Source: Rubripirellula tenax
GTDB lineage: Bacteria; Planctomycetota; Planctomycetia; Pirellulales; Pirellulaceae
DNA: 64,000 nt
Assembly (NCBI RefSeq): GCF_007860125.1
Contig: NZ_SJPW01000003.1
Location: 372,001-436,000, forward strand
Direction of reading: 5' to 3'
The translations under genes and the position numbers were made by a program. This document shows, one piece after another, positions 37,610-47,778 of this stretch. Every line of letters begins with the position of its first letter. Position 1 is the first letter of the stretch. A model generated the notes under the pieces. That model was not told where the DNA came from and ran no database searches. It saw only the letters and a program-made list of their open reading frames with translations.

Positions 37610-39592
37610 TTGCCCACGCCCGTTCAAGATTTCCAAAGAAATGATCGTTTCGTCCGCTTGCTTTTGTCGATCTCGGCGATTCTGGCGATGGCCGTTTCGC
37701 TGGACCGATCGTCTGCATCAGCACAAACTGCGAAGCCGAACATCGTCTTTATTTTGGCGGATGACTTGGGCTGGAGCGACACGACGCTGTTCGAAACGAC
37801 CAAGTTTTACAAAACGCCGAACATCGAACGGCTCGCCGCGCGAGGAATGACGTTCACGCACGCGTATTCATCCAGCCCTCTGTGCTCGCCGACTCGCGCC
37901 AGCATCTTGACCGGACTCAGCCCCGCACGGACGGGGATCACGTCACCGACGTGCCACCTGCCGCAAGTGGTTCTGCAGGCCGAGTCGACCGCGGCGGGAG
38001 CCGCCAACATGATGGCGACCATCCCCAGTTCGGTGACCCGACTGGATCCTAAATATTACACGCTTGCCGAAATGCTAAGTGACAACGGTTATGCGACCGG
38101 CCACTTCGGCAAGTGGCACTTGGGCCCTGAGCCGTACTCGCCGTTGCAACACGGGTTTGATGTCGACATTCCGCATTGGCCCGGCCCCGGACCCGCCGGC
38201 AGCTACGTTGCGCCGTGGAAGTACCAAGACTTCGATCCGCAAACGCCCGACGAACACATCGAAGATCGCATGGCATTGGAAGCCGTCGCTTTCATGGAAG
38301 CCCACCGCAACGAACCGTTCTTTTTGAACTACTGGATGTTCAGCGTTCACGCGCCATTCGATGCGAAGGCAGCCCTGATCGAAAAATACCGAAAGAACAT
38401 CGACCCCAATGATCCACAACGGTCACCGACGTACGCCGCCATGGTGGAAAGCATGGACGATGCCGTTGGATCATTGCTCGACACGCTCGATCGATTGCAA
38501 ATCGCTGACAACACCATGATTGTCTTCGCATCGGACAACGGCGGAAACATGTACAACGAAGTGGACGGCACATCGGCCACCAGCAACGCGCCGCTAAAAG
38601 GCGGCAAGGCAACGATGTACGAAGGCGGCGTTCGCGGACCTGCGATCGTGACATTACCCGGTATCGTGGACGCGGGGACCCGCAGCGATGAAGTGATTCA
38701 AAGCAGCGACTTTTATCCAACCATCCTTGAACTGCTCTCGATCGCACCCCAAGGTGATCAATCGTTCGATGGGATCAGCATTGCACCGGCTCTCCGGGGC
38801 GACACATTGCAACGCGGTGCCATCTTCACGTTCTTTCCGCATTCGCCGGGAATCCCCGACTGGTTACCGCCGGCGGTTAGCGTCCACCAGGACGACTGGA
38901 AACTGATTCGCATTTTCCACGGTGGTGAAAATGGAAAACACCGCTTTAAGCTCTTCGACCTAAACAACGACATCGGCGAATCGAATGACCTGTCTGCGTC
39001 TCAACCGCAGCGAGTCGCGGCAATGGATTCGTTGATCGAAGCATTCTTAACTGACACCCAAGCAGCGTTGCCCCTGCCCAATCCCAACTTCGATCCGTCA
39101 AAATACGATCCTGACAAAGAAGGGAAGGCGGCATTGAAAGGTGGTGCCGACGCGCCACCGAGAACCCCGCCACGCAAAGCCACCAAGCCAGTCGCCGGAT
39201 GGCAAGCCGAAGGCAATTGCACCGTGAGCGTCAATGATGGTTCGCTCGTCTTTTCCAGCGACGGCGGCGATCCGCACGCGGTCTATTCATTGGATAAACC
39301 GGTGCCACCGGGCAAGCGGACGCTACAGTTCACGATGACGTCGAATTCGACAGGCAACGGACAAGTCTTTTGGCACGAACAGGGAATCAAACCGCCGTTC
39401 ATCGCCGATCGCAGCGTCTCGTTTGATGTCACGCACGATGGCAAACCGCAAACCTACTCCGTTCCCTTCACAACCAGTCATCCGATCTTGGCCGTTCGCA
39501 TGGATCCCTCACGCGGCCCGGGAACGCTGACCATCACCGACCTTTGCTTGATCGCCGAAGACGGCACCGTTTTGAAGACCTGGCAGTTTTGA
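37610..39592 (+). CDS. Secreted sulfatase with C-terminal beta accessory domain
   Basis: A 660-residue sulfatase starting at TTG 37610 with a signal peptide ending ASAQ. The first metal motif is [16 protein letters not shown]. The formylglycine residue C92 lies in a canonical [26 protein letters not shown] and [14 protein letters not shown] complete the active site. The catalytic region ends about 500. After a Lys/Pro-rich linker a beta domain (about 530-660) follows, with a QVFWHEQG stretch, a serine-rich strand and an [18 protein letters not shown] end. That domain resembles the one inside the rhamnosidase-sulfatase fusion. It probably acts on a sulfated algal polysaccharide. Confidence 0.92.
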   Translation: MPTPVQDFQRNDRFVRLLLSISAILAMAVSLDRSSASAQTAKPNIVFILADDLGWSDTTLFETTKFYKTPNIERLAARGMTFTHAYSSSPLCSPTRASILTGLSPARTGITSPTCHLPQVVLQAESTAAGAANMMATIPSSVTRLDPKYYTLAEMLSDNGYATGHFGKWHLGPEPYSPLQHGFDVDIPHWPGPGPAGSYVAPWKYQDFDPQTPDEHIEDRMALEAVAFMEAHRNEPFFLNYWMFSVHAPFDAKAALIEKYRKNIDPNDPQRSPTYAAMVESMDDAVGSLLDTLDRLQIADNTMIVFASDNGGNMYNEVDGTSATSNAPLKGGKATMYEGGVRGPAIVTLPGIVDAGTRSDEVIQSSDFYPTILELLSIAPQGDQSFDGISIAPALRGDTLQRGAIFTFFPHSPGIPDWLPPAVSVHQDDWKLIRIFHGGENGKHRFKLFDLNNDIGESNDLSASQPQRVAAMDSLIEAFLTDTQAALPLPNPNFDPSKYDPDKEGKAALKGGADAPPRTPPRKATKPVAGWQAEGNCTVSVNDGSLVFSSDGGDPHAVYSLDKPVPPGKRTLQFTMTSNSTGNGQVFWHEQGIKPPFIADRSVSFDVTHDGKPQTYSVPFTTSHPILAVRMDPSRGPGTLTITDLCLIAEDGTVLKTWQF

Positions 39593-39698
39593 TCCACGCT
39601 GCTTAGCAAAGCTCCCTTCGTTTTGCTTTGACAATCGATGCGATCGCGTGCCAGACACCTAACCGTTGTAAATCTGTTTCCTTGGAGCTTGCTTGACG

Positions 39699-42600
39699 AT
39701 GAATCGTCTTTTTCTTTTGCTATCGATGATGATCAGTTGCGTCTCAATGTCGGCAGCCGAGACGACCTTTGACGTTCTTTTCAACGGCAAAAACCTAGAT
39801 GGATGGAAAGGCCTGGCCCCATTTTGGTCCGTGCGTGATGGAGCGATCGTCGGTGAATCAACCGCCGAAAACCCAATCAAGACGAACACGTTTTTGATTT
39901 GGCAGGGCGGCGACTTTGGCGACTTCGAGTTCCGATGCTTGGTTCGATTCACGGGCAACAACTCGGGCGTCCAATACCGCAGCGGCATCGTCGACAAAGA
40001 CAACTTAGCGTTGGCCGGCTATCAAGCCGATCTGCATCCCAAACAAAACTACTTGGGCATGATGTACGGCGAGAAAACCGGACGAGGCATCATCGCAACG
40101 GGCGGCCAACGTGTGGTGATTGGTGACGATGGGAAACCACAGGTCACCGATCAATTGGCGCCAATCGAACCAACCGACGGTGACCACTGGAACGAACTAC
40201 GAATCGTTGCTGTCGGCAATCGTATGGTTCATCAAATCAACGGCGTCACGACCGTCGATGTGACGGACGACCACGTTGACGCCAAGATGTCCGGCTTGCT
40301 GGGGCTTCAATTGCATCAGGGCCCCGCGATGAAGGCCGAGTTCCGCAGCTTGCTGATTCGTAAACTGGATGGCGAAGACGCCGCCCAAACGATGGCGAAC
40401 GCCGTCGAAACGACATCGCTTCGAACGGACGATGTCGTCACTTCCAAAGCGTCGCCGCGTCCGACGAGCAACTCACGGGTCGAAGAAACTCCCAAGCCGA
40501 CGTGGATCTGGGCTGACGAAGCTTCCAACGGTCAATCCGTTTGGTTTCGCCATCGCTTCACCGTTGCCGGCAAGGTTAAGAACGCTCAGATCTATGCCAC
40601 GTGCGACAACAAGATCCAAGTCTCGATCAACGGTAAAAACATCGGCGCCAGCAACGCGTGGGAAAAACCGCTGACGCAAGACATCACCGCCGCGATCGAG
40701 AAAGGTGAAAACGTGATCGCGGTGGCCGGCCAGAACGAAGGCGGTATCGCTGCGATGGTCGCCAAGATCGTGATCGAAATGGCTGACGGAAAACTGCAAA
40801 CGGTGGTTTCCGATGGTTCGTGGAAGATCAGCGAACAGAAAGCGGACGACTGGGATGCTGCCTCGTTCGACGATGCGAGCTGGAAAACCGCGACGACGAT
40901 TCGCACCATCGGCGGACAACCTTGGGGCGTTCCGGGTTCGCCCAATGACGCGGGTGATGGATCACGGCCATTAGATCCACGGGATATCGTTGTGGCACCC
41001 GGATTCGTGGTGGATCGGATTTACGACGTGACCGACGACCAAGGCAGTTGGGTGTCGCTAGCCACCGATCCGAAGGGACGTATCTACGCGTCGGATCAAC
41101 AACAAGCGGGACTGTATCGCTTGACCATCCGCGAAGACGCCGCACCGTTGGTCGAAAAAGTTTCGGTCGGACCGTTGAAAGACTTATCGGGCGCTCAGGG
41201 GATGGTGTGGGCCGACGATAGTTTGTGGTTTCACCAAAGCGGTGGCAAGCTGCAACGCGTTCGTGACTCCAACGGCGACGATGTCTTAGATACCATAGAA
41301 GTGATTTCGAACTCCACGGAAGGCGGCGGCGAACACGGCAACCATGCCGTCATCCGAACCGAAGACGGCGAGGCGTTGTATCTGGACGGCGGCAACCACG
41401 CGCCGTTGGCCGATCACAAATCAAGTCGCGTCCCCATGTGGTCCGAAGGTTTGCTGCTGCCTCGGATGTGGGACGCTCGCGGACACGCACGTGGCAAACT
41501 GGCACCGGGCGGATGGGTCACTCGGTTGGATCCGAACACTCATGAACAAACCGTTCACTCGATCGGTTACCGCAACCAATACGACATCGCACTGAATCGT
41601 CACGGCGATTTGTTCGCCTACGATGCCGACATGGAATGGGACCTCGGATTGCCCTGGTATCGTCCGACGCGGATTTGCCAAGCGACCAGCGGATCGGATT
41701 TCGGTTGGCGAAGCGGTTCAGGGAAATGGCCCACCTACTACGAAGACACACTGCCACCGGTCGTCGAAATCGGGCCCGGTTCGCCGACGGGAATGGTGTC
41801 GGGCGGGGGAACCGATTTTCCGACCAAGTATCAAGACGCGATCTTCGCGCTCGATTGGACTTACGGAACCATGTACGCGATTCACTTGACCGAAGACGGT
41901 GCAGGATATCGCGGCGAAGCGGAACCGTTTCTCTACAGTTCGCCGCTGCCTTTAACGGACGCCGTCGTGGGCAGCGATGGAAGCCTCTACTTTGCCGTCG
42001 GTGGTCGCGGCACTCAATCGGGATTGTTTCGAGTCCGTTACGTCGGTAACTCGCGACGAGACGCGCCGACGGCCAACGATCCCGCGTCGACGAACGCTCG
42101 ATCACAACGACGGAACCTGGAAGCCTTCCATGGCATCATCAGCGACAATGCCATCGCAACAGCTTGGCCGTTTTTGGCAAGCGACGATCGCTTCTTGCGT
42201 CATGCGGCGCGCATTGCCATTGAAAGCCAGCCCGTCGACCGCTGGGCAGATCGCGTCGCCGGTGAACCCGAAACACAGTCTCGGATCACGGCATCCGTCG
42301 CGCTAGCCCGAATGGGCAACGATTCGCATCAGGCAAAACTTGTCGACGGCTTGCTGGCGATGGATGCTGCTTCGTTGTCGACCAACCAAACACTCGGCTT
42401 ACTGCGTGCCTATGCACTCGCGTTTTCGGAACTTGGCCCACCCAACGACCAGCAGCGATCGGCCGTGATCAAACAGCTAAGCCCAATGCTGCCTAGCGAT
42501 GACGCCGACGTAAACACGGAATTGATTCGTGTGCTGACTTACCTACGTGACGAATCGTTGGCGGCGAAAGCCATTGAGTTGATTCAACATCGCGATGCAC

Positions 42601-43445
42601 CAGAGCTTCCGCCGTGGTTTGAGTTGGCCCAACGGAACTCGCGATACGGCAGTGCAGTGAAGCAGTTGATCGCTAATCATCCGCCGACACGCGAACTGGG
42701 CTATGCGTTCATGCTTCGCAATCTTCGTCAAGGTTGGTCGATGGATGCTCGTCGCGCGTACTTCGAATTCCTGAACCAAGCCGCATCGGCATCGGGCGGT
42801 GCCAGCTATGCCGGATACTTGACCCGAATTCGGGACGAAGCCCTCGCGACGTGCAGCGGCACCGAACGTAAGGCACTGGAAGGCTTGACTGGAGAAGACT
42901 TCAATCCGAAGCCTGACTTTGCGATCGTCGAACCGGTCGGCCCCGGTCGCAAGTGGACCGTGGAATCTGCGCTCGGCGCTAACCGCGGATCGAAAGACTT
43001 CCAACGTGGGCGTTCGTTGTTCTTCAGCGGCAAATGTGCCGCGTGTCACCGATTGCAGGGACTGGGCGGCGACATCGGCCCAGACTTGACCAGCGTTCGA
43101 AACAAGTTCGACGAAAAATATCTTGTCGAAGCGATCATCCACCCCAGCAAGCACATCTCCGATCAATACGGATCGTCGCGAGTGTTGACTGCCGATGGTC
43201 AAGTGCTGACGGGACTGGTCGTCACCAAAGACAACGGCGATCTGACCATCTATCCGATCGACGAGAACGCAAAGTCGGTTGAAGTGGCAGCCGACGATAT
43301 CGAGTTGGTCGAGGAGTCGAAGATTTCCCAAATGCCCGAAGGCTTGATCGATCGGTTCAACGGCGACGAAGTCAAAGACCTGATCGGCTACATCATGGCC
43401 GGCGGCGATGCCGATGACGGCGTGTACACGAAGGGCAAGAAGTAG
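39699..43445 (+). CDS. Secreted DUF1080 / beta-propeller / cytochrome c protein
   Basis: A 1248-residue exported protein. After the signal peptide come a DUF1080 domain (about 22-225, FNGKNLDGWKG), a Ser/Thr-rich linker, and a lectin- or GH2-like beta-sandwich (about 268-410, VWFRHRFTV; VSINGKNIGAS). A PVC-type dehydrogenase beta-propeller (about 430-800), an HEAT-like helical stretch and a cytochrome c haem site C1113-H1117 (CAACH) follow. The C-terminus has the family tail ending in a short domain before KGKK. It is a second example of the propeller-haem type also seen at 15441-19805, here with DUF1080 replacing ThuA. Likely a periplasmic or surface sugar oxidoreductase; substrate unknown. 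Confidence 0.84.
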   Translation: MNRLFLLLSMMISCVSMSAAETTFDVLFNGKNLDGWKGLAPFWSVRDGAIVGESTAENPIKTNTFLIWQGGDFGDFEFRCLVRFTGNNSGVQYRSGIVDKDNLALAGYQADLHPKQNYLGMMYGEKTGRGIIATGGQRVVIGDDGKPQVTDQLAPIEPTDGDHWNELRIVAVGNRMVHQINGVTTVDVTDDHVDAKMSGLLGLQLHQGPAMKAEFRSLLIRKLDGEDAAQTMANAVETTSLRTDDVVTSKASPRPTSNSRVEETPKPTWIWADEASNGQSVWFRHRFTVAGKVKNAQIYATCDNKIQVSINGKNIGASNAWEKPLTQDITAAIEKGENVIAVAGQNEGGIAAMVAKIVIEMADGKLQTVVSDGSWKISEQKADDWDAASFDDASWKTATTIRTIGGQPWGVPGSPNDAGDGSRPLDPRDIVVAPGFVVDRIYDVTDDQGSWVSLATDPKGRIYASDQQQAGLYRLTIREDAAPLVEKVSVGPLKDLSGAQGMVWADDSLWFHQSGGKLQRVRDSNGDDVLDTIEVISNSTEGGGEHGNHAVIRTEDGEALYLDGGNHAPLADHKSSRVPMWSEGLLLPRMWDARGHARGKLAPGGWVTRLDPNTHEQTVHSIGYRNQYDIALNRHGDLFAYDADMEWDLGLPWYRPTRICQATSGSDFGWRSGSGKWPTYYEDTLPPVVEIGPGSPTGMVSGGGTDFPTKYQDAIFALDWTYGTMYAIHLTEDGAGYRGEAEPFLYSSPLPLTDAVVGSDGSLYFAVGGRGTQSGLFRVRYVGNSRRDAPTANDPASTNARSQRRNLEAFHGIISDNAIATAWPFLASDDRFLRHAARIAIESQPVDRWADRVAGEPETQSRITASVALARMGNDSHQAKLVDGLLAMDAASLSTNQTLGLLRAYALAFSELGPPNDQQRSAVIKQLSPMLPSDDADVNTELIRVLTYLRDESLAAKAIELIQHRDAPELPPWFELAQRNSRYGSAVKQLIANHPPTRELGYAFMLRNLRQGWSMDARRAYFEFLNQAASASGGASYAGYLTRIRDEALATCSGTERKALEGLTGEDFNPKPDFAIVEPVGPGRKWTVESALGANRGSKDFQRGRSLFFSGKCAACHRLQGLGGDIGPDLTSVRNKFDEKYLVEAIIHPSKHISDQYGSSRVLTADGQVLTGLVVTKDNGDLTIYPIDENAKSVEVAADDIELVEESKISQMPEGLIDRFNGDEVKDLIGYIMAGGDADDGVYTKGKK

Positions 43446-43502
43446 CCGCTTGGCATAGCCTGCGATGCTGCCGAACGGATTTCCCCAATTCGTAAGCGAA
43501 TG

Positions 43503-43521
43503 GGCTTGCCAAAAGCAAGCC
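43503..43521. terminator. Short perfect hairpin after the DUF1080/cytochrome gene
   Basis: A 7-bp perfect stem GGCTTGC / GCAAGCC with a 5-base loop, 57 bp after the stop at 43445. There is no T-tract, so it may be a terminator, an mRNA-end structure or chance. Confidence 0.35.
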
Positions 43522-43597
43522 GTGCAGGATAATTCGTACAGTCGGTCACGAGTTTCGACGATTAGTTGAACCGTTGTACCGCTTCTTTTGCGAATCC

Positions 43598-44008
43598 ATG
43601 GCCCGTCGCCAATCCTTTCACCGCTTTTTCTTGTTGGGTTCAAACCCCAAGAGATCGTGTTTTGCCGGTGGTCGGTTACTGGCGAATCTGGTTTTGCTGG
43701 CGGCTTTGGTTCAAGTCTTCCCCGCTAGCGTCGCATTTTCGAACGCAAGGGTAGCCGACAACGACTCCTGTGCGGTCGCCGTCGACGCTCACGAAATGCA
43801 GTCGTGGGTAACACAGCCCATCGGCCCCGCTCGGGTGATGCTTTCGGAATCCACGGATCCCGAGCATTCGCTGGGTGGTTTGGGAAGCTGGACCGTAGCT
43901 TCACCTTCGACGCCCACCTTGCGACTTTGCGAGAAACAGAACAGCGTTGGCATGGCTTGCCGACCTGTTTTGACACTCGTGGACATGAACGTGCGATTGC
44001 AGATCTAG
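43598..44008 (+). CDS. Hypothetical secreted or anchored protein
   Basis: A 136-residue unrecognised protein. It starts at ATG 43598 (an in-frame TTG exists at 43574) with an Arg/Phe-rich N-terminus and a hydrophobic stretch (about 31-48, LLANLVLLAALVQVFPASVAF) that could be a signal anchor. The rest is polar with Cys residues at several positions and ends before the TPR gene at 44073. No motif is recognised. Evidence for coding is the signal-like region and an open frame of useful length; a chance ORF is possible. Confidence 0.45.
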   Translation: MARRQSFHRFFLLGSNPKRSCFAGGRLLANLVLLAALVQVFPASVAFSNARVADNDSCAVAVDAHEMQSWVTQPIGPARVMLSESTDPEHSLGGLGSWTVASPSTPTLRLCEKQNSVGMACRPVLTLVDMNVRLQI

Positions 44009-44072
44009 GAACGCTTTGCGTTTCGATCGATCTCACTCCAAGTACGTTTTTTATCCTACGAAAGTCAAACCT

Positions 44073-44690
44073 ATGTCTGCGCGCATCAAGTCAAACCAAT
44101 CCAAGAAACAAGCGACCAACACCAGTCCCGTCGCCAGTAACCCCAACGCCTCGCCGCCAAAGCAATCCCTCAGCCCCGCACTGCAACGCGCCTTGGGATT
44201 GATCCAAAAGAACGACTACGCCGGCGCCGCGAATTCGCTGTCCGCCGCAGGACGCGATCCGCAAGTCCGCAACACGCTGGGCGTTTGCCTGATGCGGATG
44301 GGGCGGGTCGATGCAGCGGTGGACACGCTTCGATCGCTGGTGCTGATGCCGGGAACTTTGATCGAGCGCTGCGATGTCAGCAACGCAGCCAAACGCAATT
44401 TCGCGACTGCGCTACTGATGAAGGGACTCCCCAGCGGTGCCCTTTCCGTACTCGCCGAAATTCATGAACCGGAAAACCTGATGGCAATTCGGCTGCACGC
44501 GGCGATCAAGCAGTGGGAAAAGTCGCTGCCGTGGCTCCGCCGACTCGATTGGAAGATCAACGGAATCGAGCCCTCCCATTGTTGTGTACCACTTGATTTC
44601 GAGCCCGGTGAGTTTGATTTTGAGGTGAATCCCAAAAGTCCCATCAAGCCAGGAAAGTCCAGCAAAGGTTCTCTGAAGCTGGCTGCATAA
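44073..44690 (+). CDS. Short TPR-like helical protein
   Basis: A 205-residue cytoplasmic protein. A low-complexity Ser/Thr/Lys/Asn N-terminus is followed by helical repeats (about 35-165) of TPR character (NDYAGAANSLSAAGRDPQVRNTLGVCLMRMGRVDAAVDTLRSL) and a C-terminal tail with two Pro/Lys runs. No catalytic motif; a protein-interaction scaffold role is a guess. ATG 44073 (MSARIK) is preferred over the 44016 start. A strong hairpin with a T-run follows the stop. Confidence 0.7.
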   Translation: MSARIKSNQSKKQATNTSPVASNPNASPPKQSLSPALQRALGLIQKNDYAGAANSLSAAGRDPQVRNTLGVCLMRMGRVDAAVDTLRSLVLMPGTLIERCDVSNAAKRNFATALLMKGLPSGALSVLAEIHEPENLMAIRLHAAIKQWEKSLPWLRRLDWKINGIEPSHCCVPLDFEPGEFDFEVNPKSPIKPGKSSKGSLKLAA

Positions 44691-44716
44691 GCAGTCTCGC
44701 CAAAGCATCACAACAC

Positions 44717-44783
44717 AAAACGCGGCGCAATCCGATCTGCCAAATCAATGACTCATTGGCAGGTCGATTGTTGCCGCGTTTTT
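44717..44783 (+). terminator. Strong rho-independent terminator
   Basis: A long hairpin whose outer arms AAAACGCGGC (44717-44726) and GCCGCGTTTTT (44773-44783) pair, with an inner GATCTGCCAA / TTGGCAG-type stem interrupted by a few mismatches and a small loop. The run of Ts follows directly. It lies 27 bp after the TPR gene stop and should end that transcript. The remaining 200 bp to the MFS start at 44982 hold no gene. Confidence 0.8.
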
Positions 44784-44981
44784 CTGTTCTGATATTGGTC
44801 ACCGCTGTCCGCGCTGCGAACATCGATCCGTTGCCGACCATGCTTCTGATACATTGGCGAAGGAGTGTCACATCTGCACGCGACTCAATTGCCCGCCCGA
44901 AAATCCAGTCAGCGACACTGCGCGTAGGGACTCGAGTCATCCCGAATGCCATGAACTCACCTTCATTTCCACGAGAAATCC

Positions 44982-46403
44982 ATGCAGTCGCCACTACCAC
45001 TCCAAATCGAATCCATCGACACTCGACCCTGGTGGAGACAACTCACGTCTTATCACTGGTTTGTGTTTGTGATGGCAGCGCTTGCATGGCTGTTTGATTG
45101 CCTCGATCAACAAATTTTCATCCTCTTCCGCGATACGGCGCTCACGAATTTGATGCCCGAGGGCGCGAATGTGAAAACGTTTGGCGGTTATGCCACGTCA
45201 ATCTTTGTGGCCGGCTGGGCTACGGGCGGACTGATCTTCGGTTCGTTAGGGGATCGGATCGGGCGAGCGAAGACGTTGACGATCACGGTATTGCTTTACT
45301 CCGTCTTCACAGGCTTGTCGGCATTGTCAACTTCGTGGATCGACTTCGCCATTTACCGATTCATCACCGGCTTGGGCGTCGGTGGCGTCTTCGGTTTAGC
45401 AGTCGCCCTGACCGCCGACACGCTGCCGACGGGCGCAAGAACGTGGGCGCTCGGCGTGCTACAAGCGTTGTCCGCGATTGGCAACGTGGCGGCTGGCTTG
45501 ATCAGCATGTACATGGGCACGCTGATCTCTGCCGAACGGATCACGTCAGATCAAGCGTGGAAATATGCGTTCTTGATCGGCGCGATTCCGGCGTTTCTGT
45601 GTGTGTTCATTCAATTGCGATTGAAGGAACCGGAAAAGTGGGTCAAGGCTCGCGAGGCCGGACTTTTGACGGGTGCTAAGTTTGGTTCGTATGCGTCGTT
45701 ACTTGGCCCCGGCCGATGGCGAAAGCCGGCTTTGTTGGGAATGCTGTTGTGCATTGCTGGCGTCATCGGACTTTGGGGAATTGGATTCTTTGCGCCCGAA
45801 TTGGTCGGCGACGTCATTCAAACATCGTTGAAAGAGAAAGGGTTAAGCGATACCGAAATCGTTAGCCAAACGACGTACTATAAAGGACTCAACAGCATCA
45901 TCCAAAACGTGGGCGCGTTCTTGGGCATGCTGTCGTTTGCGTACGTGGCGCAGCGAACCGGACGAAGGTTCGCTTTCGCCATCGCGTTCGTGGGCGCGTT
46001 CTTGGCCACCAATTTGTACTTCCGCATGTTCCAAGGTGTCGACCAGTTGTGGATGAGCGGCGTGATGGGCTTTTTCCAGTTGGCGTTGTTCGCGGGGTTC
46101 GCCATCTATTTGCCGGAACTGTTTCCGACGAGGCTGCGCAGTACCGGCACAAGCTTTTGTTACAACGTCGGCCGATTCTTGGCCGCCACAGGCCCCTTCA
46201 CGCTTGGCATCTTGCAACAAAAATTGGGCGAATCGGCGATTGCCAACCTTCCGCAAACGGCTGACGCGGCGGCCCGCGCTGCGGCCCGTTTATCAGCATT
46301 CCGCGACGCGACCAGCTATGTCAGTCTGGTCTTCATCGTCGGCTTGGTCGTTGTCTATTTTCTTCCCGAGACAAAGGGACAACCGCTTCCCGAAGATGAT
46401 TAA
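44982..46403 (+). CDS. MFS transporter
   Basis: A 473-residue 12-helix major facilitator. The conserved loop 2-3 motif is present as GDRIGRAKT, and a second copy as YVAQRTGRR in the second half. LPELFPTRLRSTGTSFCYNVGR and the QPLPEDD tail resemble the sugar/metabolite porter branch. Solute unknown; carbohydrate or organic acid are both possible. The stop overlaps the end of the convergent antiporter gene by 4 bp (46400-46403), a tight tail-to-tail pair. Confidence 0.88.
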   Translation: MQSPLPLQIESIDTRPWWRQLTSYHWFVFVMAALAWLFDCLDQQIFILFRDTALTNLMPEGANVKTFGGYATSIFVAGWATGGLIFGSLGDRIGRAKTLTITVLLYSVFTGLSALSTSWIDFAIYRFITGLGVGGVFGLAVALTADTLPTGARTWALGVLQALSAIGNVAAGLISMYMGTLISAERITSDQAWKYAFLIGAIPAFLCVFIQLRLKEPEKWVKAREAGLLTGAKFGSYASLLGPGRWRKPALLGMLLCIAGVIGLWGIGFFAPELVGDVIQTSLKEKGLSDTEIVSQTTYYKGLNSIIQNVGAFLGMLSFAYVAQRTGRRFAFAIAFVGAFLATNLYFRMFQGVDQLWMSGVMGFFQLALFAGFAIYLPELFPTRLRSTGTSFCYNVGRFLAATGPFTLGILQQKLGESAIANLPQTADAAARAAARLSAFRDATSYVSLVFIVGLVVVYFLPETKGQPLPEDD

Positions 46404-47692
46404 GAAGTCGCATTGGTCTGCGATGGGCTTCCCATTTCCTGCGGTGAATCGATTCGAAGCAACCGACGCAGCATCGGTGCCGTGATCAACGTGGTCGCGA
46501 TCGCCATCACGACCATCATGCAGAAAACGGAATCGGGAATGACGCCAAGATCACGGCCGATGTTCACCGCAATCAATCCCATCAGCGCTCGAGTGTTCAT
46601 CATGATGGCCACGCTTGCGCTGTCTCGCCACGTCAGTCCGCCCATACGTGCTGCGACACCGCAACCGACGACTTTACCCACCGTTGCGACGATCACGACC
46701 AGCCCGCACACCACCCATAAGAACATCGAGTCAAGCGTACCGATATTCGTGCGAAGTCCGGTATAGGTAAAGAACACGGGCAGAAAGAAGACGGTCACGA
46801 ATTCTTCCAACCGAACACGAATGGCCGTTTGCAACGCGTGCTGATCACACAACGATGCGCCCAGCACGAACGGACCGAAGATCGAAAAAATCCCGATCCA
46901 GTTTGTAAAAACAGCCGACGCCAGGACCAGCAACAACACCACCGAAAACGGAACCAGTGGTAATGCTCCGCCGTGCCGCGTCAACACGCTTTGGCTCCAT
47001 CGAACGACGATTGGTCGGACGACGAAGAAAACAGTCGCGATAAATATCGCCGTGCAACCCAACATCTGTAGCAGCGGCATCAGAGCAAACGAACCGTGCA
47101 CTGCGGCGCTGACCGCGGCCAACAACATCCAACCAATTGCGTCGTCAATCGCGGCAGCCGAAATCGTTAGCACGCCCAGTGGCGTCTGTGTGATTCTAAA
47201 TTCCATCATGATGCGTCCCAGTATCGGGATCGCCGTGATCGAAAGAGCCGTCGCGGTAAACAGAATGAATCCGGGCCGACTGTATTCCGCGGCGACTTCG
47301 GAATGAATGCAGTACGCCAAGAACGCCCCCAAACCGAACGGCAACACAATCCCAGCGAGCGCAACGCCTGCCGCGGTGCGGCCGATCGTTCGCAGGTGAC
47401 CGAAGTCGAATTCCAGACCCACAATGAACATCAAAAAAATCAGTCCCAGTTGGCCCAGAACCATGAATATTTCGGAGGTTTCGCTTGGAAAGGTCTGCGC
47501 CGATAGCTGGGGACTCAGACGCCCGAAACACGACGGACCAAGCAGCAGACCGGCGGCGATCTCACCGACGACTTGCGGCTGCCCCCACCATCGAAAGATC
47601 CAACCGCCCACACGTGCCGCTGCAATGATGATGATCAGTTGCAGAATCACCTGCAGCAGCAACGATTCGCTGTTCAAGTTGCCCAAAAACAT
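46400..47692 (-). CDS. Kef/CPA2-type monovalent cation:proton antiporter
   Basis: A 430-residue membrane protein with about 12 helices. Family-like segments are QPQVVGEIAAGLLLGPS, MFIVGLEFDFGHL, IDDAIGWMLLA (the paired Asp region of CPA2 exchangers) and GLRTNIGTLDSMF. It lacks the C-terminal RCK/TrkA-N domain of KefB/C, so it is the short NhaA-like variety. It should exchange Na+ or K+ for protons across the inner membrane. It lies in a block of ion-transport genes on the same strand. Confidence 0.9.
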   Translation of the reverse strand: MFLGNLNSESLLLQVILQLIIIIAAARVGGWIFRWWGQPQVVGEIAAGLLLGPSCFGRLSPQLSAQTFPSETSEIFMVLGQLGLIFLMFIVGLEFDFGHLRTIGRTAAGVALAGIVLPFGLGAFLAYCIHSEVAAEYSRPGFILFTATALSITAIPILGRIMMEFRITQTPLGVLTISAAAIDDAIGWMLLAAVSAAVHGSFALMPLLQMLGCTAIFIATVFFVVRPIVVRWSQSVLTRHGGALPLVPFSVVLLLVLASAVFTNWIGIFSIFGPFVLGASLCDQHALQTAIRVRLEEFVTVFFLPVFFTYTGLRTNIGTLDSMFLWVVCGLVVIVATVGKVVGCGVAARMGGLTWRDSASVAIMMNTRALMGLIAVNIGRDLGVIPDSVFCMMVVMAIATTLITAPMLRRLLRIDSPQEMGSPSQTNATS

Positions 47693-47778
47693 AGGAGAGC
47701 TGAACCGTAATAGGGATGTCGTTTATGTGATGTATCGCCACTCGCGTCATTGTGTTGCCGGGCAAAGTGTCCCTTTGA

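Noticed and set aside
42543-43643. 366-residue open frame on the - strand
   Set aside because: Antisense to the C-terminal half of the DUF1080/cytochrome gene including its CxxCH motif, which is convincing on the + strand.
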